From Hyphomicrobiales bacterium (GTDB lineage Bacteria > Pseudomonadota > Alphaproteobacteria > Rhizobiales > Beijerinckiaceae): DNA of 64,000 nucleotides. The stretch's first letter is position 1. Each line of letters opens with the position of its first letter. The DNA lies in contig JADJVD010000002.1 in the NCBI GenBank assembly GCA_016716745.1, positions 134,033 through 198,032 of the forward strand. Reading direction: 5' to 3'. The position numbers were made by a program, and so were the translations under genes. A model generated the notes under the pieces. The model ran no database searches, had not been told where the DNA came from, and saw only the letters and a program-made list of their open reading frames with translations. Shown here one piece after another: positions 45,453-54,352 of the stretch.

Positions 45453-45521
45453 GGCATGGCATGCGCGATTGCGGCGGGCCCTCGCTCCGGTTGGGGTTCG
45501 GAAGCGAAGGCCCGCGCGCCG

Positions 45522-46892
45522 TCACTCGGCCGGCTGAAGCGCGCCGGCCTCGTCGCCGATGGCTTCCTGCTTCGGACCGAGAGTCGCGTAGATGAACATC
45601 AGCGCGCCGATCACCACGGCGGCGCCGGCGCCGAGGCGCATCCAGTAGAACAGCGCGAGCTGCTCCTGCACCTCCATGTAGCCCATGCCCATCACGCGCT
45701 GCAGGTGCGTCTGCACCGCGCCCGCGAAGGTGAGCACGAAGGTCATGAAGGCCATGGCGCTCGACATGATCCAGAACGAGGCCATGTTGAGGAGCTGATT
45801 GTACGGCCCGATGCGGAACAGCGAGGGGAAGGCGTAGGTCATGATCGCGAGGTTCAGCGACACATAGGCGCCGAAGAAGGCGAGATGGCCGTGCGCCGCC
45901 GTCACCTGCGTGCCGTGGCTGTAGTAGTTGACCGGATGCAGCGTGTGCATGAAGCCCCACACGCCCGCGCCGAAGAACGCCATCACCGAGCAGCCGAGCG
46001 CCCACAGGAGCGCGGCCTTGTTGGGGTGATTGCGCTTGCCCTTCCACACCATCATGAAGGTGAACATCACCATGCCGAAGAAGGGGATCACCTCGAGGGA
46101 GGAGAAGATCGAGCCGATCCACGTCCAGTAGGCCGGCGCGCCGATCCAGTAATAGTGATGGCCGGTGCCGAGCACGCCGGTGAACAGCGATGTGGCGACG
46201 ATGACGTAGAGCCACTTCTCGATCACCTCGCGGTCGACGCCCGTCAGCTTCAGCATGACGAAGGCCAGCACCGAGGCCATGACGAGCTCCCACACGCCCT
46301 CGACCCACAGATGCACGACCCACCACCAGTAGATCTTGTCGAGCGTCAGGTTGGCCGGATTGTAGAGCGAGAAGAGGAAGAAGACCGCGATGCCCCACAG
46401 GCCCAGCAGCAGCACGTTGGTGATCGCGGTCTTGCGGCCGGCCAGCACGGTCAGCGTGATGTTGTAGAGGAAAGCGAGCGCGGCGACGATGATGCCGAGC
46501 TTCACCCACAGCGGCTGTTCGAGGAACTCGCGTCCCTGCATGCCGAAGATCGGGTTGCCGTTGAACAGGTTGAACATGTAGGTGACGACCGCGCCGAGCG
46601 TGCCGACCAGCAGCAGGATGAGCTGCAGATAGGCGATGGCGGGCGAGTGGATCTCACGCTCCGATTCTTCGGGAATGATGTAGTAGGCGGCGCCGAAGAA
46701 GCCGAGCAGCAGCCACACGATCAGCGCGTTGGAATGCAGCATGCGCACGATGTTGAACGGCAGCAGCGTCGCCAGGAAGTTCGGCTGGACGTAGATGAGA
46801 CCGGCGACGAGTCCCATCAGCACCTGGACTGCGAACAGCGCGAGCGCCGCAAGCCAGTACCATTTGGCGATGGATTGGGTTTCATATTTCAT
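45522..46892 (-). CDS. norB: Nitric oxide reductase catalytic subunit NorB (cNOR)
   Basis: A 456-residue heme-copper-oxidase-superfamily enzyme of the inner membrane with 12 helices, reducing two NO to N2O. The heme b and FeB histidines lie in NIVRMLHSNALIVWLLLGFF (His53), VVHLWVEGVWELV, GVLGTGHHYYWIGAP and VTAAHGHLAFFGAYVSLNLA. The glutamates near FeB appear in HLWVEGVWELV. It lacks the N-terminal extension of quinol-dependent NOR, so it pairs with NorC. It lies 100 nt after norC, with a terminator following. Confidence 0.97.
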   Translation of the reverse strand: MKYETQSIAKWYWLAALALFAVQVLMGLVAGLIYVQPNFLATLLPFNIVRMLHSNALIVWLLLGFFGAAYYIIPEESEREIHSPAIAYLQLILLLVGTLGAVVTYMFNLFNGNPIFGMQGREFLEQPLWVKLGIIVAALAFLYNITLTVLAGRKTAITNVLLLGLWGIAVFFLFSLYNPANLTLDKIYWWWVVHLWVEGVWELVMASVLAFVMLKLTGVDREVIEKWLYVIVATSLFTGVLGTGHHYYWIGAPAYWTWIGSIFSSLEVIPFFGMVMFTFMMVWKGKRNHPNKAALLWALGCSVMAFFGAGVWGFMHTLHPVNYYSHGTQVTAAHGHLAFFGAYVSLNLAIMTYAFPSLFRIGPYNQLLNMASFWIMSSAMAFMTFVLTFAGAVQTHLQRVMGMGYMEVQEQLALFYWMRLGAGAAVVIGALMFIYATLGPKQEAIGDEAGALQPAE

Positions 46893-46992
46893 GGGTCGAA
46901 CCCCGGCGGTTCCTGCGACGCGACGCCCGCGTCGGACGAGTGCGGACGGCGTCGGCGAGAGGTGAGGACGGCGCGCGGCGCGCGCCGGCGGA

Positions 46993-47445
46993 TCAGCCGG
47001 CCTTGTTCGGCGGCCAGTTGTTGGTCTTGATCGCGCTCGTCCATTCGAGGAACGAGACGAGATCGTCGAGCTCCTTGTCGGTGAACACGAATTTCGGCAT
47101 CTGCCGGCGGCCCTCGATGCCTGTCGGCTGGTTGACGATCCAGGCCTTCAGCGCCTCGCGCGCGGCCTTGGGATCGGTGTCGCCGCCGTAGCGGATCCAG
47201 ACGTTGCCGAGTTCGGGCGCGAAATAGGCGCCCTCGCCCAGAATCGTGTGGCAATTGATGCAGGCGTGCTTTTCCCAGACATGCTTGCCGTTCGCCACCG
47301 CCTCGGTGAGCTTGCTCTCGTCGGTCGAGACGGTGCGCGCATAGATGTGCGTGTGCGCGACGAGGCCGACGAAGACCGCGAAGAAGAACAGCGAGCCGCC
47401 GTAGAAAATGTTGCGCGCGGCCGATTTGGTCAGAAGATCGCTCAT
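46993..47445 (-). CDS. norC: Nitric oxide reductase cytochrome c subunit NorC
   Basis: A 150-residue membrane-anchored c-type cytochrome that passes electrons to NorB. One N-terminal helix (FYGGSLFFFAVFVGLVAHTH) is followed by the heme site Cys62-x2-Cys65-His66 in KHACINCHTILGEGAYFAPE. The Met ligand is in GRRQMPKFVFTDKELDDLVS, and SFLEWTSAIKTNNWPPNKAG is the usual C-terminus. The start is the ATG at 47445 (MSDLLTKSAAR). It is the first gene of norCB-QDEF, downstream of an NNR-like box about 80 nt upstream. Confidence 0.96.
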   Translation of the reverse strand: MSDLLTKSAARNIFYGGSLFFFAVFVGLVAHTHIYARTVSTDESKLTEAVANGKHVWEKHACINCHTILGEGAYFAPELGNVWIRYGGDTDPKAAREALKAWIVNQPTGIEGRRQMPKFVFTDKELDDLVSFLEWTSAIKTNNWPPNKAG

Positions 47446-47520
47446 GACTCCCCCACAGATGGCTCCCCCAAAGGCTGAGGCGTTCGAGGAGAAGCCATAA
47501 GGGCGGGCGCGATCCGTTCC

Positions 47521-47534
47521 TTGATAATTGGTAA
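47521..47534 (-). promoter_or_regulatory. FNR/NNR-type box for norC
   Basis: On the minus strand, TTACC-AATT-ATCAA has a perfect right half and a 3/5 left half of TTGAT-N4-ATCAA. The box centre lies about 82 nt upstream of the norC ATG. A second, perfectly symmetric box lies 24 nt away and may serve the divergent gene, or both. Confidence 0.5.
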
Positions 47535-47557
47535 TTTGCGACGCGCGCCGACGCGAC

Positions 47558-47571
47558 TTGACAATCGTCAA
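47558..47571. promoter_or_regulatory. Symmetric FNR/NNR-type box between norC and the siroheme gene
   Basis: TTGAC-AATC-GTCAA is a perfect inverted repeat matching the FNR/Nnr consensus TTGAT-N4-ATCAA in eight of ten positions. The TTGAC-N4-GTCAA form resembles Dnr/Nnr boxes. It lies 54 nt upstream of the divergent precorrin-2 dehydrogenase-like gene and about 113 nt upstream of norC. Confidence 0.7.
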
Positions 47572-47624
47572 GGCGGGAGCCCGCCTCGACGGCGTGAATG
47601 GGCGCAGCCGAAGGAGCTTTCGCC

Positions 47625-48677
47625 ATGCAGCTGCACGCCTCCGTCGACGATTGGCGCGAAGACGGCGCGCGCGAGGCGCCCGGCGCGATCGCGCCGATCT
47701 CCAAGCTGCCGATCTTTCTCGATCTCCGCGACAAGCCGGCCGCGCTCGCCGGCGATACGGCGGGCCTCGCCTGGAAGGCCGAGCTGATCGCCGCGGCGGG
47801 CGCGGATGTTCGCGTGTTCTCCGCGCAACCGAGCGAGGAATTGCGCGCGCTCGCCGCGCGGCGCGCGGGCGACGCGCGCTTCCGGCTCGTGCCGCGCGAA
47901 TGGACGGCGCAGGATCTCGCCGGCGCGGCCATCGCCGTCGCCGACCTGCCGACGCTGGCCGAGGCGGCCGCGTTCAAGGAGGCCGGGGACGCCCGCGGCG
48001 TGCTCGTCAACACGGTCGACAAGGGCGCGACCTGCGACTTCTATTTCGGCGTCGTCGTCTCGCGCTCGCCGATCATGATCGGCGCGACGACGGACGGAAC
48101 GGCGCCGATCCTCGGCCAATCGGTGCGGCGCGCCATCGAACTCGCGGTGCCGGACTGGCTCGGGCAATGGGGCGATCTGGCGCGCGCGATGCGGCCCGAG
48201 ATCAAGCGACGCCTCGCGCCGGGGCGACAGCGCCGCGCCTTCTGGGAGGCCTTCGCCGAGCTGGCGATGACGCGCGCTCCGGACGAGGACGCGCGCGCGC
48301 GGCTGGAGGCTATGCTCGATCCTCTCGCCGCGACGCCGCGCCGGGCGCCCGGCGCCTTCGCGCGGATCGACGGCGTGTGCGAGGCCGATTGCCTCACCAT
48401 CGGCGAGGTCAAGCGGCTTCAGGCGGCCGATCTCATCGTCGAGGACGCCGGCGTCGCCGAGACGGTGCGCGCGTTCTACCGGCGCGAGGCGACGCGGCTC
48501 ACGGTCGGCCGCGCGGGCGTGGCCGGCGAGATCGCCGCCGCCGACGTGGAGGCGACGATCGCCGCCGAGCGGGCGGACGGCCGCGCGGTCGCGCGCGTCT
48601 GCGCGGCGACGGGCGCGGGCTGCGCCTGCAAGGCGGGTCTTGCGCGCGGCGGCGCGTCGTCGCAGGCGCCGGCATGA
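47625..48677 (+). CDS. Precorrin-2 dehydrogenase/ferrochelatase-like protein (Met8/CysG N-terminal type) with a degenerate SUMT tail
   Basis: A 350-residue protein. Residues about 27-200 match the siroheme synthase N-terminal module: LPIFLDLRDKPAALAGDTAG, LIAAAGADVRVFSA, GVLVNTVDKGATCDFYFGVV with the catalytic-type Asp, and SRSPIMIGATTDGTAPILGQ. The usual GGGxVAxRK nucleotide loop is altered to AGDTAGLAWK. From about residue 245 the sequence resembles the first part of a SUMT domain (CLTIGEVKRLQAADLIVEDA, TRLTVGRAG), but it lacks the GGDPFVFGRG and SAM-site blocks, so methylation must come from NirE. It probably makes siroheme from precorrin-2 for heme d1. The ATG at 47625 has AAGGAG upstream. 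It is divergent from norC behind an NNR-like box. Confidence 0.75.
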   Translation: MQLHASVDDWREDGAREAPGAIAPISKLPIFLDLRDKPAALAGDTAGLAWKAELIAAAGADVRVFSAQPSEELRALAARRAGDARFRLVPREWTAQDLAGAAIAVADLPTLAEAAAFKEAGDARGVLVNTVDKGATCDFYFGVVVSRSPIMIGATTDGTAPILGQSVRRAIELAVPDWLGQWGDLARAMRPEIKRRLAPGRQRRAFWEAFAELAMTRAPDEDARARLEAMLDPLAATPRRAPGAFARIDGVCEADCLTIGEVKRLQAADLIVEDAGVAETVRAFYRREATRLTVGRAGVAGEIAAADVEATIAAERADGRAVARVCAATGAGCACKAGLARGGASSQAPA

Positions 48678-48826
48678 CGGAGTGGAAACTCGGCCTTGTC
48701 GTCGCGCCGGCGCTCATTTCGGCGATGGCGATCCTGCTGATGCGCAAACGCGCGATCTCGCGCTTCGGCGCGACGCTCGTCCTCGCCGTCGTGTGGGGGA
48801 TCGCGGCGCTGCTGTTCAGCATGTGA
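48674..48826 (+). CDS. Small hydrophobic membrane protein (50 residues)
   Basis: A 50-residue peptide with two membrane helices (about 6-23 and 31-48) separated by the basic turn MRKRAISRFG. It starts MTEWKLGLVVAPALISAMAI. The ATG overlaps the stop of the siroheme gene (ATGA), so it is translationally coupled to it. I do not recognise the family. Because of its place behind the NNR-controlled gene, it is probably expressed under denitrifying conditions. Confidence 0.55.
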   Translation: MTEWKLGLVVAPALISAMAILLMRKRAISRFGATLVLAVVWGIAALLFSM

Positions 48827-48913
48827 GCGCTGGCGCCGCGCGCCGCGCCTGACCTATCCTGCGCGCGCCTCGCGCCCGACCGAGCGCGGGAGGCGAGCGC
48901 GGGAGGCTTGCGC

Positions 48914-50050
48914 GTGAAGATCGCATCCATCGTCGTTCGGGCCTGTCGCCTGCCGCCGGCCTCGCCCTGGGAGGACGCGACCAACAAGGTGCAGGGGCTC
49001 GAATTCGTCTTCGTCGAACTCGCGACCGACACGGGGCTCGCCGGCTTCGGCCTCACCTATACGGTCGACATCGGCGGCACGGCGATCAAGGCGCTGATCG
49101 AGGATTATCTCGGGCCGCTCGTGATCGGCATGGACCCGCTCGACTACGAAGCGGTTTGGACGCGCATGAACCGCCAGTCGCGCCGGCTCGGGCTCGGCGT
49201 CAACGCGATGGCGACGGCGGCGATCGACGTGGCGGTGTGGGACATCGTCGGCAAGCATTACGGCGCGCCGCTGCACCGGCTCGTCGGCGGGTCGCGCACG
49301 GCGATCCCCGTCTATGTCAGCGAGATCAATCTGAGGAGCGACGACACGCTCGACGATCTGGCGCGCCGCGTCGCCGGGTATCGCGCGCAGGGCTATCGCA
49401 TGGCGAAGATCAAGATCGGCCGCGACGACCCGGAGGAGGATGTCGCGCGCATCTGCATCGCGCAGGAGAAGCTCGGCCCCGGCGGGCGCGTCATGGTCGA
49501 TCTCAACCAGAAATGGTCGGCGGCCGAGGCGCTGCGCCTCGCCCCGCGGCTCGACGCGCTCGATCTCGGCTGGATCGAGGAGCCGCTGGCGTATCAGGAC
49601 GTCGACGGCCACGCCGCGCTGCGGCGCGCCGTGCGCACGCCCATCGCACTCGGCGAGAGCCTGTTCAGCCGCGAGCAGGTTCTCGCCTATCTCAAGGCAG
49701 GGGCGGTCGACGTCGTGCAGGCGGACGTCGCCTTCGTCGGCGGCGTGACGGAGTGGATCAGGATCGCGCATCTGGCGCAGGCCTTCGGCAAGCCCGTCGC
49801 GCCGCACTACATGATGGAGCTGTCGCTGCCGCTGCTGTGCGGCGCGCCGAACGGCTTCATGCTGGAGAATGTGATCGGCGGCTCGCTCGCAGAGCTTGGG
49901 CTGGTCGCCTCGTCCGTCGGCATCGTCGACGGCGTGGCGCGGCCGGGCGCCGCGCCGGGGCATGGGCTGGTTCCGGATTGGGCGGCGATCGAGGCGGCGG
50001 CGCTGCGGCCGGACGAGGTGCGCGCCGGCTTTCGCGGCGGCAGCAAGTAG
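48914..50050 (+). CDS. Enolase-superfamily enzyme (mandelate racemase/muconate lactonizing type)
   Basis: A 378-residue sugar-acid dehydratase or racemase-like enzyme. The KxK motif is Lys165-Ile-Lys167 (YRMAKIKIGRDD). Metal ligands are Asp196 (VMVDLNQKW), Glu222 (WIEEPLAY) and Glu248 (ALGESLF). A general-base His298 sits in GKPVAPHYMMEL, giving a mandelate-racemase-like catalytic set. The GTG at 48914 is chosen because GGGAGG lies 7 nt before it; the in-frame TTG at 48908 is too close. It lies 87 nt after the 50-residue gene on the same strand and converges with tamB. The substrate is unknown; acid sugars are the usual targets. Confidence 0.88.
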   Translation: MKIASIVVRACRLPPASPWEDATNKVQGLEFVFVELATDTGLAGFGLTYTVDIGGTAIKALIEDYLGPLVIGMDPLDYEAVWTRMNRQSRRLGLGVNAMATAAIDVAVWDIVGKHYGAPLHRLVGGSRTAIPVYVSEINLRSDDTLDDLARRVAGYRAQGYRMAKIKIGRDDPEEDVARICIAQEKLGPGGRVMVDLNQKWSAAEALRLAPRLDALDLGWIEEPLAYQDVDGHAALRRAVRTPIALGESLFSREQVLAYLKAGAVDVVQADVAFVGGVTEWIRIAHLAQAFGKPVAPHYMMELSLPLLCGAPNGFMLENVIGGSLAELGLVASSVGIVDGVARPGAAPGHGLVPDWAAIEAAALRPDEVRAGFRGGSK

Positions 50051-50056
50051 CGCGGC

Positions 50057-53000
50057 TCAGTATTCCTTCTCGAAGCCGAGCCCGACGCCGGCCGCGCCGT
50101 CGGACGTCGCCTCGCCGCGCAGGCGGATGTTGCGCGTCGCGTCGAAATCGACCGAGACGCCGGTGTCGGCCGGCGTCGATCCGGCGCGCACGCCGACGCT
50201 CAGGCGTTCGTTGACCGCCTTCGAGGCGCCGACGCCGACGCCGCCCGAGCCGACATTGACGTCGAGCGAGTCGAGCCCGAACTGCTTGCGCACGCGCTCG
50301 AAGGCGTCGCCGCCGCCGCCGCTGGCGAACTGCGCGGCGACGAGCGCGAGCTGCAACGCCTGCCCGGCCGAGAGGCCGCCCGAGGCCTTGTTGAAGAGCA
50401 GGCGCGAGAGAATCTCCTCGTCCGGCAGCGAGGGCTCCGACGAAAAGGCGAAGTTCGGCTCGTTCGCCGGCCCGTTCAACGCGATCTGCAACGTCGCGTC
50501 GACCGCCTGCGTCGCGGCGAGGAAATCGAGATCGGGCGTCAGCGATCCGGTGAAGGCGACGCGCCCGCGCGTGAAGTCGAGCCGCTTGCCGGCCACCGCG
50601 ATGCGGCCGCGCCGCAGCTCGAAGCCGCCGACCGGCGCGGGGTCGGCGAGCGAGCCGGCAAGCTTCAATTCGCCGGCGAGTTCGGCGTCGACGCCGCGCC
50701 CGCGCACGAAGACGCGGTTGGCCGCCGCGACGACAAGGTTCAACGTCGCGTCGAAGGCGGGGGCGGGCCGCCCGCCCTTGCCCTTCTTCGCCTTCGCCTG
50801 TTTGGCGAGGCGGGCGCGCGCCTGCGGCGGCGGGGCGATGTGCCTGGCCTTGGCGATCGGCTGATAATTGCCGGGCAGGCGCTCGGGGATCGTCACGTCG
50901 AGGCGCGTGAAGTCGACGCGGCCGGCGATGGCGGGGCGACGCGCCAGCGGGCCGGAAAGAGACACGCGCGCATTGGCGATCGCGGTCGCCACGTCCGAGG
51001 CCATCAGCTCGGCCTCGTTGGCGCGAATCTCGATCTGGCCGGGGAAGCCGGCGGCCGCGTCGAGCCGCACCTCGCCGGAGGCCGTCACCGTTCCGCCGTT
51101 GCGGGCGCGGGCGGAGACGTCGCGGATGAGGATGCGGTCGGCGTCGCCGGTCACGCGCGCGGCGATGTTGGTCAGCTTGACGCCGCTCTCGTCGTCGGAG
51201 AAGGCGCCGCCGCTCAGTTGCGCGCCGCCGGCGACGGCGGGCGCGGAGGCGCGCCCGGTCAGCCGCGCGTCGACGACGGCGAGGCCGGAGAGGCGCCGCC
51301 CGGCGGCGGCGATCTGCCGGTTGGCGAGCGAGAGATCGACCTTGCCGGTCACGCCGAGATCGAGCGCGCCGTCGGCCGAGAGCGGCGCGCGGCCGCTCGC
51401 CTTCAGGTCGATCTCGCGGCCGGCGGAGACGCGCGCCTCGAGGCTCGTGTGGTCGCGGCTGAGTTCGCCGCGCGCCTCGACCGTCGCCGGGGCGATTCCG
51501 TTCGCCTTCAGCGGCGGGGCGGAGAATCGCTGGATCGACACGCGCCAGGGGCCCTGCGGCGCGTCGGGCGCGCCGGTCAGCCGCGCCTCGGCGTCGAGCG
51601 TTCCGGCAAGTCCGGTCCCGGGCTTGAAGGCGTCGACCACCGAAAGGGGCAGCGCGCGCGCGCTCGCCGTCAGGTCGAGCCGCGGCGTCACGCGGCCGTC
51701 GAGTTCGACGCGCCCGCCGGCGACGGCGAGGGCGAGCTTCGACACGGCGAGGCCGTCGGCGAAGTCAAGGCGCGCGGGCGCGGCCAGAGCGATGCGCAGG
51801 TTGGGCCGCTGCGCAGTCAGGCGCGCGAGGTCGAAACGCATCTCGCCGAGATCGCCGGCCGCCGACACGTCGAACTGCCGCGCGCGGGCGACGAGGGTGA
51901 GCGCGCTGCCCTCAGCGGAGGGCCGGGCGACGAGCCGCAGCCCCGTCGCCGCCTCGCCGGCCGCCTCGATGCGGTCGGCCGACAGGGTTCCGGTCAGGCG
52001 CGGCCGGTCCGGCAGGCCAGTGGCGGCGATGTCGGCGGCGAGGCGCTCGATCCGCGTCTCGCCGAGGCGCAGCGCGCGGGAATTCGCCTTCAGCGCGACG
52101 GCTTGCCTGCCATCGGCGCGCGACAGTTTCGCCTCGCCGGAAAAATCGCCTGAGGCGGGGGTGAGGATCAGCGGGGCGATATCCGCGAGGTCGCCGGCCG
52201 CGACGGTCAGCGCGCCGTCGGCGAGGCCGCCCGACAGAGTGAGCCCGCCCGTCGCCGAGACGCTGCCGATCGTCATGTCGAGCGGATCGACCCGCCAGTC
52301 GCTCGCGCCGGCGCGGGCGAGCGTGAGGCGCCCCGTCGCCGGCTTGCCGCCGACGCGGCCGTCGAGCGTAGCGGCGATCTGCGGGGCGGCGAGGAGATCG
52401 CGCCCCTCGCCGGCGAGCGTCAGTTTCTCGATGGGTCGGCCGAGCGCGGTCGCCGCCGGCGCCTCGATGCGGAAGGTGGCGTCCGGCCTGTCGAGCGAGC
52501 CGGCCAGCTTCGCCGCGAGGGTCGCGCGGCCGGTCAGGCGCGCGTCGATCCTCGCCAGATCGCTCGCCTCGGCGGCCAGATTGACCGCCGCGCCGGCGCG
52601 CGTCGCCGTTCCGTCGAGCCGGGCGGTCAGATGCTTGCCGGTCACGCGCAGGTCCGAGAAAGAATAGCCGCCGGCCGGGAGCAGGCTCGCGCGGCCCTGC
52701 ACCTTCATCTCGCCGCCGAGGCCGCCGTCGAGCGCCTTCACGCCGGTGGCGAAGCCGTCGAACGCGACGTCGGGCGCAAAGCCGTAGCGCTGTTCGGCCG
52801 GCGCGCCGTCGAGCGCGACGGAGCCTTTGGCGCGGCCGCGAAGGTCGAGGCCCGCGAGAGCGGCGAAGCGCGACAGGTCGAGCGCAGTGAAATCGAGCCG
52901 GCCCTGCAGCGCCTTCGGCGCGGAGCGGCCGGCGAAGCTGGCGTCGAGCCCCTCGCCGTCGAGCTTCGCCGTCTCGATGTCGAGCGTTCCGTCGTCGAAG

Positions 53001-54352
53001 CGCTGCGCGGCGAGCTTGAAGCTGGCGCGTTCGCCGAGGGCGCGGGCGAGCGCGGGATCGGCAGGCTTCAGCCCGCTGGCCCCGGCGTCGAGCTTGATGC
53101 GCATCGGCGCGGGCGCGCCGGGAGCGCCGAGCGCCGGGCGGATGTCGAGCGCGCCGGTCGCGGCGGCGAGGCGCCCGGCCGGCAGGGCGGCGTCGGCGAG
53201 GTCGAAACTGGCGACCACGGTCGGCGTCGCGACCGGTCCCGTCACGCGCGCCTCGAGCGCGAGCTTGCCGATGCGCGCGTCGCCGGCGCGGGTGGCGCCG
53301 CCCTCGGTCGGTCGGGCGGCGGCGCGGATCGTCAGGTCGGCGATTTTCTGCGCGTCGAGCGTTCCGCCGACGTCGAGCCGAGCGGTCTGCGACTGCACGG
53401 CGAGCGCGTCGAAACTCAACGCGCCCGTATCGGCGAAGCCGACGGCGCCCTTGAGCGTGGTGTCGCCGGCGAAGACCGGCGCGAGGGGCGGCGGCAGCAG
53501 CCCCTCGATGCGCGAGGTCATGTCGAGCGCCAGCCGGCGCGCCGCGCCCTGCCGCGTCAGGTCGGCCCGTCCGGTCGCGCCGATGGTCGGCCCGGCGGAA
53601 AAAGCGAGGGTCGCGCCGAAGGCGTCGAGCGTTCCCTTGCCGTCGAGGTCGAGCTTGACCGGCGGCAGGCCGGGCAGGGCCAGCGCGCGAGCGGCGAGGC
53701 CGCCCTCCGGCTCGTCGAACTTGACGGCGAGGGTCAGCGCCTGCGTCGCCGGCACGAGCTTCAGGCCGACGACGAACAGGCCGGGCCGGTCCGCGCGTTC
53801 GGCCTTGAAGGTCAGGTCGAGCCCCTGCGCCGGCGCGCCGAGCTTTGCTGCGCCCTCGGCCTTCAGCGTCGCCGCCGCGCCGAGGATCGGCTCGCCGAGC
53901 GCCAGCTCGCCAACGGCGAAACGCTGGATCTCGACCTGCACGGGAAGCTCGGGCAGCAGCGGCGCCTTGTCGTCGGCGGGCGGCGGCGGCGCGTCGGGCT
54001 GGCGCGGCTTGCGCAGGACCTCGATGCGGCCGATCTCGAGCTGCTGAACTTCGAGCCGGCGCTGCAACAGCGCGAGCCGGCGCCAGACGAGGCGGGCGCG
54101 GTCGACCCGTAGCCACGGCCCGTCGCGGTCCGACACGACGATGTCGCGGATCGTCGCGTCGGAGGAGAGCGCCCCGTCCACCGCGCCGACGCGCACGGCC
54201 GATTCCGGCGTCGACAGGGCGCGCGAGATGAGGTCGCCCAGAAACGTCGTCTGGTCGTCCTGCGCACGCGTCGGGCCGACGAGGAGAGCGGCGACGGCGA
54301 GCGTCGCGAGGAGGGCGACAAGGGCCAGAAGCGGGGAAAGGGCGCGGCGCAT
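50057..54352 (-). CDS. tamB: Translocation and assembly module protein TamB
   Basis: A 1431-residue inner-membrane-anchored protein spanning the periplasm, with an N-terminal signal anchor (LSPLLALVALLATLAVAALL). Long beta-rich repeats follow, and the C-terminal DUF490/TamB domain covers about the last 350 residues (TLNLVVAAANRVFVRGRGVD, GGFELRRGRIAVAGKRLDFT, RVAFTGSLTPDLDF, DEEILSRLLFNKASGGLSAG, LSVGVRAGSTPADTGVSVDF). With TamA it helps insert outer-membrane proteins or move phospholipid to the outer membrane. The ATG overlaps the tamA stop (ATGA). The extreme Ala/Gly/Arg content is normal for this genome. Confidence 0.93.
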   Translation of the reverse strand: MRRALSPLLALVALLATLAVAALLVGPTRAQDDQTTFLGDLISRALSTPESAVRVGAVDGALSSDATIRDIVVSDRDGPWLRVDRARLVWRRLALLQRRLEVQQLEIGRIEVLRKPRQPDAPPPPADDKAPLLPELPVQVEIQRFAVGELALGEPILGAAATLKAEGAAKLGAPAQGLDLTFKAERADRPGLFVVGLKLVPATQALTLAVKFDEPEGGLAARALALPGLPPVKLDLDGKGTLDAFGATLAFSAGPTIGATGRADLTRQGAARRLALDMTSRIEGLLPPPLAPVFAGDTTLKGAVGFADTGALSFDALAVQSQTARLDVGGTLDAQKIADLTIRAAARPTEGGATRAGDARIGKLALEARVTGPVATPTVVASFDLADAALPAGRLAAATGALDIRPALGAPGAPAPMRIKLDAGASGLKPADPALARALGERASFKLAAQRFDDGTLDIETAKLDGEGLDASFAGRSAPKALQGRLDFTALDLSRFAALAGLDLRGRAKGSVALDGAPAEQRYGFAPDVAFDGFATGVKALDGGLGGEMKVQGRASLLPAGGYSFSDLRVTGKHLTARLDGTATRAGAAVNLAAEASDLARIDARLTGRATLAAKLAGSLDRPDATFRIEAPAATALGRPIEKLTLAGEGRDLLAAPQIAATLDGRVGGKPATGRLTLARAGASDWRVDPLDMTIGSVSATGGLTLSGGLADGALTVAAGDLADIAPLILTPASGDFSGEAKLSRADGRQAVALKANSRALRLGETRIERLAADIAATGLPDRPRLTGTLSADRIEAAGEAATGLRLVARPSAEGSALTLVARARQFDVSAAGDLGEMRFDLARLTAQRPNLRIALAAPARLDFADGLAVSKLALAVAGGRVELDGRVTPRLDLTASARALPLSVVDAFKPGTGLAGTLDAEARLTGAPDAPQGPWRVSIQRFSAPPLKANGIAPATVEARGELSRDHTSLEARVSAGREIDLKASGRAPLSADGALDLGVTGKVDLSLANRQIAAAGRRLSGLAVVDARLTGRASAPAVAGGAQLSGGAFSDDESGVKLTNIAARVTGDADRILIRDVSARARNGGTVTASGEVRLDAAAGFPGQIEIRANEAELMASDVATAIANARVSLSGPLARRPAIAGRVDFTRLDVTIPERLPGNYQPIAKARHIAPPPQARARLAKQAKAKKGKGGRPAPAFDATLNLVVAAANRVFVRGRGVDAELAGELKLAGSLADPAPVGGFELRRGRIAVAGKRLDFTRGRVAFTGSLTPDLDFLAATQAVDATLQIALNGPANEPNFAFSSEPSLPDEEILSRLLFNKASGGLSAGQALQLALVAAQFASGGGGDAFERVRKQFGLDSLDVNVGSGGVGVGASKAVNERLSVGVRAGSTPADTGVSVDFDATRNIRLRGEATSDGAAGVGLGFEKEY

